A stretch of 35,091 nucleotides of DNA, from assembly GCA_964599875.1 (NCBI GenBank), contig CAZRHE010000017.1, positions 1 through 35,091 of the forward strand, in the 5' to 3' direction. The position numbers and the translations under genes are program-made. Every line of letters begins with the position of its first letter. The stretch's first letter is position 1. Below the pieces are notes generated by a model. It made no database searches. It saw only the letters and a list, made by a program, of their open reading frames with translations, and was not told the origin of the DNA. Positions 1 to 8,068 of this stretch are shown here, one piece after another. The DNA comes from RGIG4097 sp964599875. Lineage in GTDB: Bacteria > Bacillota > Clostridia > Christensenellales > CAG-917.

Positions 1-3
1 ACA

Positions 4-39
4 CAAAAGAAAAGGAACCACGGGTTCGACCGCGGTTCC
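4..39 (-). terminator. Rho-independent terminator of tRNA-Val
   Basis: Read on the minus strand, a ten-base arm starting GGAACCGCGG pairs with CCGTGGTTCC (positions 39 to 14) around a short loop. A T-rich tract follows. It lies directly downstream of the tRNA-Val 3' end, so it most likely ends that transcript. Confidence 0.85.
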
Positions 40-42
40 GAT

Positions 43-119
43 TGGTGGAGACAATAAGACTCGAACTTATGACCTCTACGATGTCAACGTAGCGCTCTAA
101 CCAACTGGGCTATGCCTCC
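43..119 (-). tRNA. tRNA-Val (anticodon GAC)
   Basis: The minus strand folds into a complete cloverleaf. The acceptor stem pairs GGAGGCA with TGTCTCC, followed by discriminator A and an encoded CCA. The anticodon stem CTACG/CGTAG closes the loop TTGACAT, giving anticodon GAC, which reads the valine codon GUC. The T-arm contains the usual GTTCGAGTC. A promoter-like pair lies upstream and a strong terminator downstream, so it appears to be a single-tRNA unit, divergent from the cyclophilin gene. Confidence 0.97.
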
Positions 120-132
120 ATAAAGCATAGTA

Positions 133-161
133 ATATTACACTAAATTGTCGGTTTGCGCAA
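133..161 (-). promoter_or_regulatory. SigA-type promoter of tRNA-Val
   Basis: On the minus strand TTGCGC (161-156) and TAATAT (138-133) are separated by exactly 17 bases. The -10 ends 13 bases before the tRNA 5' end, consistent with a short trimmed leader. Confidence 0.65.
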
Positions 162-190
162 CTATTTTCGACCATTTTTTCAAAAACATA

Positions 191-218
191 TTTATTTTCT
201 AATTTTATATGCTATAAT
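191..218 (+). promoter_or_regulatory. SigA-type promoter of the cyclophilin gene
   Basis: A perfect TATAAT at 213-218 is preceded at 16 bases by TTTATT (191-196), a weak -35. A ribosome binding site AGGAG follows at 238-242, seven bases before the ATG at 250. Confidence 0.6.
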
Positions 219-249
219 CCTATTGAAATTTAGTATTAGGAGACCTGTT

Positions 250-762
250 ATGGCATTCGTAGAAAGCAAACAACACACCGATTACGTCAAAATCGAGATG
301 ACAAGCGGAGATTCTATGGTTATCAAACTCGACGCATCCGTTGCGCCTATCACCGTTGAAAACTTCAAGAGCCTCGTCGCGGACGGTTTTTACGACGGGC
401 TTATCTTCCACCGCGTTATTAGCGGATTTATGATTCAAGGCGGTGACCCTGAAGGCACCGGATACGGCGGCAGCAAGCGCACTATTAAGGGCGAATTCAT
501 TATGAACGGCGTCAATAATACGCTTTCGCACAAGCGCGGCGTTATTTCGATGGCGCGTTCGCAATATCCCGACTCCGCATCCTCTCAATTCTTCATCTGC
601 CATGCGGATGCAAAGTTCCTTGACGGACAATATGCCGCTTTCGGCGAAGTCGTCGAAGGTATCGAAACCATGGATAAAATAGCAAGCGTCAGAACAAATG
701 CAAGCGATAGACCTCTCACCGAACAAAAAATGAAGAGAGTTTATTTCGTCGAAAAAGCGTAA
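250..762 (+). CDS. Peptidyl-prolyl cis-trans isomerase, cyclophilin type
   Basis: The 170-residue protein is a single-domain cytoplasmic cyclophilin that catalyses isomerisation of peptidyl-proline bonds in protein folding. The family core is visible: FHRVISGFMIQGGDPEGTG (the conserved FHR and QGGD) and the SSQFFI strand, and later FGEVVEG. The reading frame is open upstream to 154, but the start at 250 is chosen because AGGAG lies seven bases before it and because the extra 32 residues are not cyclophilin-like. There is no signal peptide from this start. The gene is monocistronic, with its own promoter and a hairpin terminator. The functional call is certain at family level; the client proteins are unknown. 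Confidence 0.95.
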   Translation: MAFVESKQHTDYVKIEMTSGDSMVIKLDASVAPITVENFKSLVADGFYDGLIFHRVISGFMIQGGDPEGTGYGGSKRTIKGEFIMNGVNNTLSHKRGVISMARSQYPDSASSQFFICHADAKFLDGQYAAFGEVVEGIETMDKIASVRTNASDRPLTEQKMKRVYFVEKA

Positions 763-781
763 CTTTATAAGGTTTTATGAG

Positions 782-812
782 TCGCCGTTCCGTTTTGGAG
801 CGGCGATTTATC
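782..812 (+). terminator. Terminator of the cyclophilin gene
   Basis: TCGCCGTTCC (782-791) pairs with GGAGCGGCGA (797-806) with one G-T wobble around a five-base loop, followed by TTTATC. The U-tract is short, so termination may be partial. Confidence 0.6.
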
Positions 813-841
813 GATTAATATGAAAAAGTTATCAAAATCGC

Positions 842-870
842 TTGAACAAAAACGAATTTTGCGGTAATAT
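842..870 (+). promoter_or_regulatory. SigA-type promoter of tRNA-Ala
   Basis: TTGAAC (842-847) and TAATAT (865-870) are spaced 17 bases apart, 30 bases before the tRNA 5' end. Confidence 0.65.
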
Positions 871-900
871 ATACACGTTTCATTGAATTGGCACTCTTGT

Positions 901-976
901 GGGGGCGTGGCTCAGTTGGTAGAGCGATGCGTTCGCAACGCATAGGCCAGGGGTTCGAATCCCCTCGTCTCCACCA
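901..976 (+). tRNA. tRNA-Ala (anticodon CGC)
   Basis: A full cloverleaf is present. The acceptor GGGGGCG pairs with CGTCTCC, then discriminator A and an encoded CCA. The anticodon stem ATGCG/CGCAT closes the loop TTCGCAA, giving anticodon CGC for codon GCG. The acceptor contains the G3-U70 wobble pair that is the known identity element for alanyl-tRNA synthetase, which independently supports the alanine call. A promoter lies upstream and a terminator at 984-1013. Confidence 0.97.
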
Positions 977-983
977 AGTTAAT

Positions 984-1013
984 CCCAAAGCGAATTGCTT
1001 TGGGTTTTCTTTT
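984..1013 (+). terminator. Terminator of tRNA-Ala
   Basis: CCCAAAGC (984-991) pairs with GCTTTGGG (997-1004) around GAATT, followed immediately by TTTTCTTTT. Confidence 0.9.
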
Positions 1014-1266
1014 ATCGCCGAGGGAATACCGCATGGTTTTATTGCGCCATGGTGACACCATGCAAACCCCCTGCGGGCTGACGCTTCGCTATTCTGTCGC
1101 GTTACTCCTTGCGAATCAAGTCATTCGCATGGCGAATGATAGCAGCGAACCGAATCGTACCGCGTTTGCAGAGGAATTTAAGTGCAAGATTATCATAAAC
1201 AACGGGTTGAAGGAGGCGTTTTCAGAAGAAAAAATAAAAATTTTTGCGTGCGGGGGAAAATTAGGG
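1014..1266 (+). other. Palindrome-rich intergenic stretch without a recognisable gene
   Basis: This stretch contains a near-perfect dyad at 1048-1062 (CATGGTG, A, CACCATG) and an 8-bp dyad at 1121-1139 (TCATTCGC, ATG, GCGAATGA). A competing GCGAAT at 1111-1116 could pair with the ATTCGC at 1123-1128 instead. A 91-codon open frame crosses it, but that frame starts inside the tRNA terminator, lacks a ribosome binding site and resembles no family I know. I treat the stretch as a non-coding or relic element. Confidence 0.35.
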
Positions 1267-1295
1267 TTGATTTAGTATAGTTTTTGCCTTATAAT
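1267..1295 (+). promoter_or_regulatory. SigA-type promoter giving a near-leaderless transcript
   Basis: TTGATT (1267-1272) and a perfect TATAAT (1290-1295) are spaced 17 bases apart. The predicted start of transcription, near 1302, is only about four bases before the ATG at 1306, and no Shine-Dalgarno sequence is present. Confidence 0.7.
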
Positions 1296-1305
1296 AACTA
1301 TTACT

Positions 1306-1731
1306 ATGGAAACGAAATTTTCTTACCCGTGCCAAAAGGTGATCAACAAGTATTCGAGCGACCCGGATATTGCACCTATAGTCAAAGATATCGAGAACGC
1401 CAAGCAGGGCGTTATGACCTTTTCTAAAGAGGTTAAGAAATATATGTTGAGTTTCATTCACGCGAAGTACGACAACGACGAAGAGGTGAAAGGTCTAATC
1501 GATATTCTCAAAAACAGCGGTCGCTATGAGTCGTTCAACTATCTCGAAATTTTCAAATTGCAGGACGAATCGTATTTTTGGTACGATTTTCTTAACTGTT
1601 ACGCCGTTTGGAAGATTATAGGCAAGACGTACGGATTTTCTACGGAGGACGAGGCTATAGAAGTGCTCGTTCGCCTTTGCAAACAGGACGTACAGATTTT
1701 CAAGGAATATTCCGAATTACTCGCGAATTAG
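1306..1731 (+). CDS. Hypothetical protein, 141 residues, upstream of radC
   Basis: I do not recognise this family. The product is a soluble, charged, mostly helical protein with no signal peptide and no membrane segment. It has aromatic-rich patches (YFWYDF near residue 90) and a C-terminal helix ending KEYSELLAN. The ATG at 1306 is used because a consensus promoter ends only ten bases upstream and the next in-frame methionine (residue 37) has no ribosome binding site. The stop is one base before the radC ATG, and radC has no clear Shine-Dalgarno sequence of its own, so the two are probably translationally coupled. Nothing in the sequence indicates a biochemical role. Confidence 0.75.
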   Translation: METKFSYPCQKVINKYSSDPDIAPIVKDIENAKQGVMTFSKEVKKYMLSFIHAKYDNDEEVKGLIDILKNSGRYESFNYLEIFKLQDESYFWYDFLNCYAVWKIIGKTYGFSTEDEAIEVLVRLCKQDVQIFKEYSELLAN

Positions 1732-1732
1732 T

Positions 1733-2455
1733 ATGGAAAAAAAGGGTATACACGACGGACATCGCGACCGAATGAGGGAGAAAATTCTCATATCGGGCAT
1801 TGAAAGTCTTCAACCGCACGAAGTGTTGGAATATTTGTTGTTTCACGTTGTTCCGAGAAAGGATACTAACGCGTTGGCGCACGAACTAATCAACACTTTC
1901 GGCTCGTTTTCGGACGTGCTCGGACAAGATGCGGATAGGCTTGCCGCCGTGAAAGGAATGACCCGCAACGCCGCTTTATTTTTGAGTTCCCTTCCCGACG
2001 TGTTCAGGTTTTACGTCAAAGACGTAGACCGTCCGAAACTCAACCTTTGCGGAAAAGAAAAGGCAAAACGCTACATTTTATCTCAAACGTACGGCAAAAA
2101 GACCGAAGAATTTTACGTCGTTTCTTTGGATGCGAAAGACAATCTTATTCGATTGGGACGCTTGTCTAAAGGCGACGGCGACAGTGTGTGCGTATCCGTC
2201 CGCGACGTGACGGATTTTGCGTTGAGAACCAATGCGGTTTCGGTTATAATCGCGCACAATCATCCGAGCGGAGGGGTCAATCCGACGGACGAGGACGTTG
2301 CTTTCACGAGGGACGCATTATGGACTTTGGACGGAGTAGGCGTCACTTTGCAAGATCATCTCATAGTCGGCGGAAGCGACGTATATTCTTTTGAAGAAAG
2401 CGGATTGATTTCGGATTTAAGAAAAGAAAAATTACTCAAAGAGGGATTTATATAA
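1733..2455 (+). CDS. radC: RadC/JAB-domain DNA repair-family protein
   Basis: The 240-residue protein matches the RadC (DUF2466) family. An N-terminal helix-hairpin-helix-like part (about residues 20-85, LQPHEVLEYLL and LAAVKGM) is followed by a C-terminal JAB/MPN metalloprotease-like domain. That domain carries the complete zinc signature: a glutamate near EEFYVVSLD, then HNHPSG with the spaced serine and aspartate (NPTDED). Despite the name, a direct repair role for RadC proteins is not established. The gene overlaps gltX by one base (TAATG at 2453-2457) and follows the hypothetical gene after one base. It is full length for the family. Confidence 0.93.
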   Translation: MEKKGIHDGHRDRMREKILISGIESLQPHEVLEYLLFHVVPRKDTNALAHELINTFGSFSDVLGQDADRLAAVKGMTRNAALFLSSLPDVFRFYVKDVDRPKLNLCGKEKAKRYILSQTYGKKTEEFYVVSLDAKDNLIRLGRLSKGDGDSVCVSVRDVTDFALRTNAVSVIIAHNHPSGGVNPTDEDVAFTRDALWTLDGVGVTLQDHLIVGGSDVYSFEESGLISDLRKEKLLKEGFI

Positions 2456-3900
2456 TGACAGTCAGAACAAGATTTGCCCCTTCACCTACGGGCTTTATGC
2501 ACATCGGCAATCTGCGCACGGGTTTGTATGCGTATTTATACGCGCGCAAGCACGACGGCACGTTCATTCTTCGCATAGAGGACACCGACCAAGAAAGAAA
2601 GGTCGAGGGTGCAGTCGAGGCGATATATCGCATATTGAAAACAGCGGGGCTCGATTACGACGAAGGCCCTGATAAGGACGGTGGTTTCGGCCCCTACGTG
2701 CAGACCGAAAGAATGGGTATGTACAAAGAATACGCCGAAAAACTCGTGGAATTGGGCGGAGCGTATTACTGTTTTTGCGACAAGGAGCGTTTGGAATCTT
2801 TGAAAGACGAAAACGGGCAGCACACTTACGACAAACGTTGTAGAAATATTCCTCTTGAAGAGGCGAAAGCAAGAGTCGCGGCGGGTGAGCCTTACGTCAT
2901 CAGACAAAAAGTCCCCGAGGGCGTCGTTTCGTCTTATACCGACCTTGTTTACGGTGAAATAGCGGTGTCTACGGACGACATAGAAGACGGCGTGCTTTTG
3001 AAGTCGGACGGACTGCCCACGTATAACTTCGCAAACGTCGTGGACGACCACCTTATGGGAATCACGCACGTCATGAGAGGGACGGAATATCTTTCTTCAA
3101 CCCCCAAATACAACCTCATGTACGACGCATTCGGCTGGCCTCGTCCCACCTATATTCACCTTCCCCCCATCATGAAGGACGCGCAAAGGAAACTTTCAAA
3201 GCGTTACGGCGACGCAAACTTCGAAGACTTCCTTGCAAAAGGATATCTTCCCGAGGCGATAGTCAACTATATCGCGCTCCTTGGCTGGTGTCCCAAAAAC
3301 AACCGCGAAAAAATGACCTTGCAAGAGATGATAGAGGAATTCGACGTGGATGGCATAAGCAAAAGCCCCGCCATTTTCGACGAGCAAAAAATGAGATGGC
3401 TCAACGGCGAATATCTCAAAGCGATGACGGACGAAGAATTTTTCGAAGTCGCGAAACCATATATTCTCAAGAGCAAGGCGGGCGGGATTTTCAACGATTT
3501 CGAAATCGCGCGCCTTATGAAAACAAGAGTGGATATCCTCGGCGATATTCCCGAAAAAATCGACTTTCTCGTTGATTTTGCGGAATACGACGTGAATATG
3601 TACGTGCATCAAAAAATGAAAGTGGATTTCACCGTCGCAAAGAAGGCGCTGGAAGTTGCCTACGATGCGCTTTCCGCTCTCGACGATTGGAGCGAAGATG
3701 CTCTCCGCGAATGCATGAAATCCTCTGCGGAGGCAAACGCACTCAAAGGCGGACAAGTTATGTTTAGCGTCCGCGTCGCACTCACGGGACAACCTTCAAC
3801 CCCCGGCGGCGCAATCGAAATGGCGGTCGTGCTCGGCAAGGAAGAAAGCCTTAAACGTCTTCGTTTCAGCATAGACTACCTTGCAAAATCCGTCGGTTAA
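2455..3900 (+). CDS. gltX: Glutamyl-tRNA synthetase
   Basis: The 481-residue class I aminoacyl-tRNA synthetase charges tRNA-Glu with glutamate (and possibly tRNA-Gln, if the organism uses the amidotransferase route). The catalytic Rossmann fold has the HIGH-type signature PSPTGFMHIGNLRTG at residues 7-21 and the KMSKS-type loop as RKLSKRYGD (about residue 245). The expected insert between them and an alpha-helical anticodon-binding C-terminal region (about 330-481) are present. The ATG overlaps the radC stop by one base. Length is typical for a bacterial GltX. Confidence 0.97.
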   Translation: MTVRTRFAPSPTGFMHIGNLRTGLYAYLYARKHDGTFILRIEDTDQERKVEGAVEAIYRILKTAGLDYDEGPDKDGGFGPYVQTERMGMYKEYAEKLVELGGAYYCFCDKERLESLKDENGQHTYDKRCRNIPLEEAKARVAAGEPYVIRQKVPEGVVSSYTDLVYGEIAVSTDDIEDGVLLKSDGLPTYNFANVVDDHLMGITHVMRGTEYLSSTPKYNLMYDAFGWPRPTYIHLPPIMKDAQRKLSKRYGDANFEDFLAKGYLPEAIVNYIALLGWCPKNNREKMTLQEMIEEFDVDGISKSPAIFDEQKMRWLNGEYLKAMTDEEFFEVAKPYILKSKAGGIFNDFEIARLMKTRVDILGDIPEKIDFLVDFAEYDVNMYVHQKMKVDFTVAKKALEVAYDALSALDDWSEDALRECMKSSAEANALKGGQVMFSVRVALTGQPSTPGGAIEMAVVLGKEESLKRLRFSIDYLAKSVG

Positions 3901-3912
3901 GGCGGTGTGGAA

Positions 3913-5826
3913 ATGAATATGAAAAGCAAACTTTTGGCACTCGTACTTGCCGTGATAACGGTGTTTTCCCTCGTCGTCGGATTCTCGACGGACGGAGTTG
4001 CTTTCGCAACTGTGTACGGCAATAAAGACACCACGGACGAAAGCGCGTTTTGGTATTACGGCGAAAATCATCTCGACGTGGATGGTTTGAAAGCGGAAAT
4101 TTCGTCATGGGACTTGTCTAAAGCGGACAAAAACAATCCCGTCGTCATCGCTCTCGTCGATACGGGCGTCAACGCAAATCACAACGTTTTCACCGTGGCG
4201 GACACCCTCTACAAGAAGGACGGCGCAGTCGCGGGATACAATGCTTATAACGCAGTCAAAAACGACGAGCCCACCGCTCAACAACTTGCAAATATAGTGG
4301 ACGATTCTTCGGACGGACACGGCACTGCTATCGCAAGCGTCATGGCAATGCTCATCAAAGAGTTGGGGCTCGAAGAGTATATAAAAATTTATCCGATAAA
4401 GGCATCCCAGAGCGGCAAGAGTTCGTTTGAAGTGGACGTTGTCAACAAGGCGCTCGATTACGTTATTGCGGACGAAAGCGTCGGTTTCGACGTCGTAAAC
4501 CTTGCAATGTGCTCGTACGACAAAACCGCTTGGATAAAATATCAATCGAAATATTCAGAATTGTCCTCGAAATGCGTCGTCGTGGCGGCGGCAGGCAACG
4601 GCAATTACGACGATAAAAAGAATCCGCAAGGATTCAATTCCGCAGACAAACCCGGCTATCCCGCGGCTTTCAACGGCGTGTTGTCCGTTATGGCGTACGA
4701 CGGGGACGGAAACAAACGCGAATCGAGCAACTACGGCGCGTACGACGTAATCGCACCCGGTGAGGATATCGTCGTCGCAAAGGGCACGGATAAGAGTTAT
4801 CAAACTTCGTCGGGGACGAGTTCGGCATCCGCATTCGTATCCGTCGTGTCCGCAGTGCTTAAACTCCGCTCGAATATTAGGGGAGAGGACGTCAACGCAA
4901 ACGTCATTGCAAGCCATATCCGCAAATCTTATTCAACGTACGTAGAATTCGACGGCGTGAAGATGAAAAAATTCAATGCGGTCAAGTGCGTGAAAGACGA
5001 CTATTCGAGCGTCTACGTCGAGCCCAACGGACTCGTCATCGCTGAGGACGGCGTGTTTGGCGACGACGTCGTGGACCTCTACAAAAACCGCAATACCTAC
5101 GTCAAACTCACCGCAACTCTCTTGCCTTACGGCGATACCAATCCCGACGCGGATGCAAAAATCGTGTGGACGCTCACCGAAATTTTGTCAAGACCTATCG
5201 AGGATGAGGATTTGGGTGAGGATGAAGAGCCCGAAGTCGAGGAATACGAGGGCGTGCCCGTCATCATAGGAGAGGGCGGAATATTGAACTATAAACCCGA
5301 AAAGGCGGGTAAATATATAGTGAAAGCCACTTATACGGACGGAGATATTGTTTTCTCGGATTATAGAACGTTTGCACTTCACTATACCTCGTACGATTCT
5401 ATCGCGGGCGACGTCGAAGTCGCGCTCGTAGAAGAGGCGGATAGCGATAATCCCTCGAAGAGCGCAAAGATTTATCTCGACGAAACCAAAACTTTCACCT
5501 TGACTTATCTCGATTGCGTGGACGACACCGTCGAGGTCAAATGGTACGTAAACGGCGAATATCGCGCGTCCGGCAAGACTTTCCAATTTGCTCCCGACGA
5601 TGCGGGCACATACGTGATAACCGCGCGTTACGGCGATTATAGAGCGGTGGAAAAATCCTTCACTCTCGAAGTCAAATCCGCCGTTTTGCACCCCGCATAT
5701 CTTGCAGGCATAATCGTATCCGCAGTGGTCGTCGTCGCACTCATAGTGATTGCTTCCGTGCAACTCCGCAAGGCGAGCAAGCGCACACCCGACGACTCCC
5801 AAGACGATACCTCTTTATCCGAATAA
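3913..5826 (+). CDS. Cell-surface subtilase (S8 peptidase) with Ig-like domains and C-terminal anchor
   Basis: The 637-residue protein begins with a signal peptide (MNMKSKLLALVLAVITVF, probable cleavage after VAFA near residue 33). The subtilisin catalytic set is complete: Asp83 in VVIALVDTGVN, His136 in DGHGTAIAS, oxyanion Asn229 in AAAGNGNYD and Ser303 in SGTSSASAF. The usual proline after GTSxA is absent. From about residue 360 come two beta-rich segments resembling bacterial Ig-like folds. Near the end is one hydrophobic helix (GIIVSAVVVVALIVI) and a basic-then-acidic tail, so the enzyme is likely tethered outside the membrane. The frame opens with GTG at 3907, but ATG 3913 is favoured because AAGGCGG lies seven bases upstream. 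The substrate is unknown. A bidirectional terminator follows. Confidence 0.9.
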   Translation: MNMKSKLLALVLAVITVFSLVVGFSTDGVAFATVYGNKDTTDESAFWYYGENHLDVDGLKAEISSWDLSKADKNNPVVIALVDTGVNANHNVFTVADTLYKKDGAVAGYNAYNAVKNDEPTAQQLANIVDDSSDGHGTAIASVMAMLIKELGLEEYIKIYPIKASQSGKSSFEVDVVNKALDYVIADESVGFDVVNLAMCSYDKTAWIKYQSKYSELSSKCVVVAAAGNGNYDDKKNPQGFNSADKPGYPAAFNGVLSVMAYDGDGNKRESSNYGAYDVIAPGEDIVVAKGTDKSYQTSSGTSSASAFVSVVSAVLKLRSNIRGEDVNANVIASHIRKSYSTYVEFDGVKMKKFNAVKCVKDDYSSVYVEPNGLVIAEDGVFGDDVVDLYKNRNTYVKLTATLLPYGDTNPDADAKIVWTLTEILSRPIEDEDLGEDEEPEVEEYEGVPVIIGEGGILNYKPEKAGKYIVKATYTDGDIVFSDYRTFALHYTSYDSIAGDVEVALVEEADSDNPSKSAKIYLDETKTFTLTYLDCVDDTVEVKWYVNGEYRASGKTFQFAPDDAGTYVITARYGDYRAVEKSFTLEVKSAVLHPAYLAGIIVSAVVVVALIVIASVQLRKASKRTPDDSQDDTSLSE

Positions 5827-5844
5827 AAAATACTTGAACCAGCA

Positions 5845-5874
5845 AAAAACACCGCCGATTTTGGCGGTGTTTTT
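5845..5874. terminator. Bidirectional terminator between convergent genes
   Basis: AAAACACCGCC and GGCGGTGTTTT form a strong hairpin with A/T tracts on both flanks. It serves the subtilase on plus and ypeB on minus. Confidence 0.88.
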
Positions 5875-5922
5875 GTGTGTTTGGGTGGGATTAAAGGTTT
5901 TAAGTTGCTTTTTGTAAGCGAA

Positions 5923-7314
5923 TTACATTAGGGTTTCGCCTTGGTCGCCGTCTACGACGAGGAAGATTTCCGCTTCTTTGCCGGTTAGGGCGTCGATATA
6001 GACGAAATAGCCGTTTTCGAGTTCGAATTCATAGCAGAGAGTTTCCATGGTTTCGTCTTGCGGGATTAGGGCAAGTCTGCCGTCTCCTATAACCGTATCG
6101 GGCAGAGTTTTTCTTGCGGTGTGCTCTGCGATTGCGGGGCGGGGAAGGGTGCGCGGGACGTGATTGTATTGATAGTGCGCGCTATCGAAACCGACGACGG
6201 CGCCGTCCGAATTGATTTTGACTTTGACGAGGTCGGGATAGAGGATGATTCCGTCCGCGACGGGCGCAAGATTCACGAAAGTGTATCCGTGTGCGGACGC
6301 ACTCCAAACCGCTTGCATATTTTCATATCCGAGTTTTTTTGCAAATTCGATTGCGATTTTGCCGTGCTCGTACACGATTTGTCCGTCATCCGCGGTGTCT
6401 GCGGACAATGTGTAATTCACGACCTTTCCGCCTTTTGTCGAGAGTTGGACGTAGGCGGGGATTCCGTTTTCAGTGAAAGAGAAATTGAAAGTGGGGATTC
6501 TGCCCTCGAATCGTCCTATATAGGTTATATTCTCGGCGGCGGGGAAGAGATTCACTATAGTGGATTTCGCCGTGTTTTCGTCTATTTCGGCAAGGGATTC
6601 GAGCGCTTTTGCGCCTCTCGTTTCCACTGCGTCCGAGAAAGGTCCGTCGTATATCATTTCAGGGTAGTCGAGGCTGGGCTCCGAAAACTCCGAAAAGCCG
6701 TCCGCAAATCCCTCTGCAAGCCCTTCGGTGAAAGAGAAAGTGCCGTTTTCGACGTTATCGTTCACTTTTTGAAGGGCGTTTTTCAGCACTTCCGCCATAG
6801 GACGCAACTTCGAAAATCTGTCGAGGTCTTCGTCGGACAGAGTTTTCCCGTCCGAGATTTTCTTCGCAAGGGACAAGGAATAGTCTCCGAGTTGATTTAT
6901 GAATTTAGCCGCTTTTTGAACGCTCTCGCTCTCTCCGTCGAAAGCGGACAGATTGTCGCTTGCAAGAGAGGACGCGCCCCAAATTTCATACAGCAAGGAT
7001 TGTTGCTTTTCAGGAGTAGTGGCGACGACGAATTTCGACATGGTGGCGTCTATATCGTTTGCTCCGTCCAAAAGGTTGTAGTATGCGCGGGAATATATGC
7101 TTTCGGTTTCTCGTCTATATCTTGCCTGCGCGTCTATTTGCTCCCTGCTGAAATGGAGCGCGACGGACAGCCCTACGATTGCGCCCACCGCAAGCGCGAT
7201 GACTGTGACGAGTGCGGTCGTCCTTGCGATACGGCGTTGTTTGCGTTGTTTCGGGGTCGAAGACAAGTCCTTGACGTCCCTTGTTTCCTTATTTTCGGAT
7301 TCTTGTTTTTTCAT
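5923..7314 (-). CDS. ypeB: Germination protein YpeB
   Basis: The 463-residue protein has a charged cytoplasmic start, one transmembrane helix (ALVTVIALAVGAIVGLSVAL, about residues 34-53), a long helical ectodomain and C-terminal beta-rich PepSY-type repeats (for example KGGKVVNYTLSA and TGKEAEIFLVV). This is the YpeB layout. In Bacillus species YpeB is needed to place and stabilise the cortex-lytic enzyme SleB in dormant spores, and each protein depends on the other. Here ypeB directly follows sleB: its AGGAGG ribosome binding site overlaps the sleB TAG stop. Co-expression from the sleB promoter is therefore likely. Confidence 0.92.
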   Translation of the reverse strand: MKKQESENKETRDVKDLSSTPKQRKQRRIARTTALVTVIALAVGAIVGLSVALHFSREQIDAQARYRRETESIYSRAYYNLLDGANDIDATMSKFVVATTPEKQQSLLYEIWGASSLASDNLSAFDGESESVQKAAKFINQLGDYSLSLAKKISDGKTLSDEDLDRFSKLRPMAEVLKNALQKVNDNVENGTFSFTEGLAEGFADGFSEFSEPSLDYPEMIYDGPFSDAVETRGAKALESLAEIDENTAKSTIVNLFPAAENITYIGRFEGRIPTFNFSFTENGIPAYVQLSTKGGKVVNYTLSADTADDGQIVYEHGKIAIEFAKKLGYENMQAVWSASAHGYTFVNLAPVADGIILYPDLVKVKINSDGAVVGFDSAHYQYNHVPRTLPRPAIAEHTARKTLPDTVIGDGRLALIPQDETMETLCYEFELENGYFVYIDALTGKEAEIFLVVDGDQGETLM

Positions 7315-7323
7315 ATATGCCTC

Positions 7324-8025
7324 CTAACAGAAAGAGTGGTTACCTATTGACAATTTGACCGTGCGCGAAAGCATCCATTTGCTCGTGGCGGTTTTGGGGT
7401 TGTAGTAGAACAGACAGCCGTACGACGGATCCCATCCGTTCAAGGCGTCTTGCGCCGCGCTTTTCGCGGTCGAATTCGGAGTCAGGTTGATTTGTCCGTC
7501 CGCAACGCAGTCGAACGCTCCCGACTGATATATGACGCCCGCGATAGTGTTTGGAAACGAGGACGAGCGCACGCGATTGAGCACGACCGCCGCAACCGCG
7601 ACTTGTCCCGTATACGGCTCGCCCCTTGCCTCTGCGTACACGAGCCGCGCAAGGAGATTCAAATCCGTAGACGTATTCGTGCTCGACGAAGAGGAGGACG
7701 AGGAGAGGGATATCCCCATAGCGGCGGCGGTTTTCGCACCGACTATTCCGTCCGCGGTCAAACCGTTTTTGCGTTGGAAATGCTTGACTGCGGACACCGT
7801 CCCCGAGCCGTAGATTCCGTCCACCGACCCCGTGTAATATCCCCAGCGTTTGAGTTTCGTTTGGATTGTCTTGACGGTTTCGCCGCTACTTCCTTTTTTA
7901 AGGACGGCGGCGTCCGCAACGACGGTGCCGTCAAACGATGCGGAATAAGCGACGCCTATCGCAATCGCAAACGCCAAAATCAGAATTGCCGTGACGGCGG
8001 TTATTTTCATCGAATAAGATTTCAT
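7324..8025 (-). CDS. sleB: Spore cortex-lytic enzyme SleB
   Basis: The 233-residue protein has an N-terminal hydrophobic signal (ITAVTAILILAFAIAIGVAY). Next is a peptidoglycan-binding type 1 repeat (LKKGSSGETVKTIQTKLKRW through DGIVGAKTAAAM), then a serine/threonine linker, then a hydrolase_2 catalytic domain starting ARLVYAEARGEPYTG. The glutamate in YAEARGE is the expected catalytic acid of this lytic transglycosylase family. SleB degrades muramic-lactam cortex peptidoglycan during germination. ATG 8025 is chosen because GTGAGG lies five bases upstream; an in-frame GTG at 8031 is part of that ribosome binding site. sleB is divergent from spoIIR and has a SigG-like promoter. Confidence 0.94.
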   Translation of the reverse strand: MKSYSMKITAVTAILILAFAIAIGVAYSASFDGTVVADAAVLKKGSSGETVKTIQTKLKRWGYYTGSVDGIYGSGTVSAVKHFQRKNGLTADGIVGAKTAAAMGISLSSSSSSSSTNTSTDLNLLARLVYAEARGEPYTGQVAVAAVVLNRVRSSSFPNTIAGVIYQSGAFDCVADGQINLTPNSTAKSAAQDALNGWDPSYGCLFYYNPKTATSKWMLSRTVKLSIGNHSFC

Positions 8026-8039
8026 ATTCACCTCACGCT

Positions 8040-8068
8040 TATTTTGGCAAGAGGTTTTCTTTTTATGC
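8040..8068 (-). promoter_or_regulatory. Candidate SigG-type promoter of sleB-ypeB
   Basis: On the minus strand GCATA (8068-8064) fits the SigG -35 pattern GHATR. After 17 bases, CAAAATA (8046-8040) fits four of five defined bases of the -10 pattern CATnnTA. SleB is SigG-controlled in Bacillus, so motif and gene agree. It is a motif match only. Confidence 0.5.

Noticed and set aside
1000..1275. A 91-codon plus-strand frame after tRNA-Ala
   Set aside because: It starts inside the terminator, has no ribosome binding site and runs through strong palindromes. Non-coding is more likely.
6121..7350. A 409-codon plus-strand open frame opposite ypeB
   Set aside because: It lies wholly opposite a well-supported gene, has no family match and is rich in Arg, Val and Asp as expected from reading a GC-biased gene backwards.
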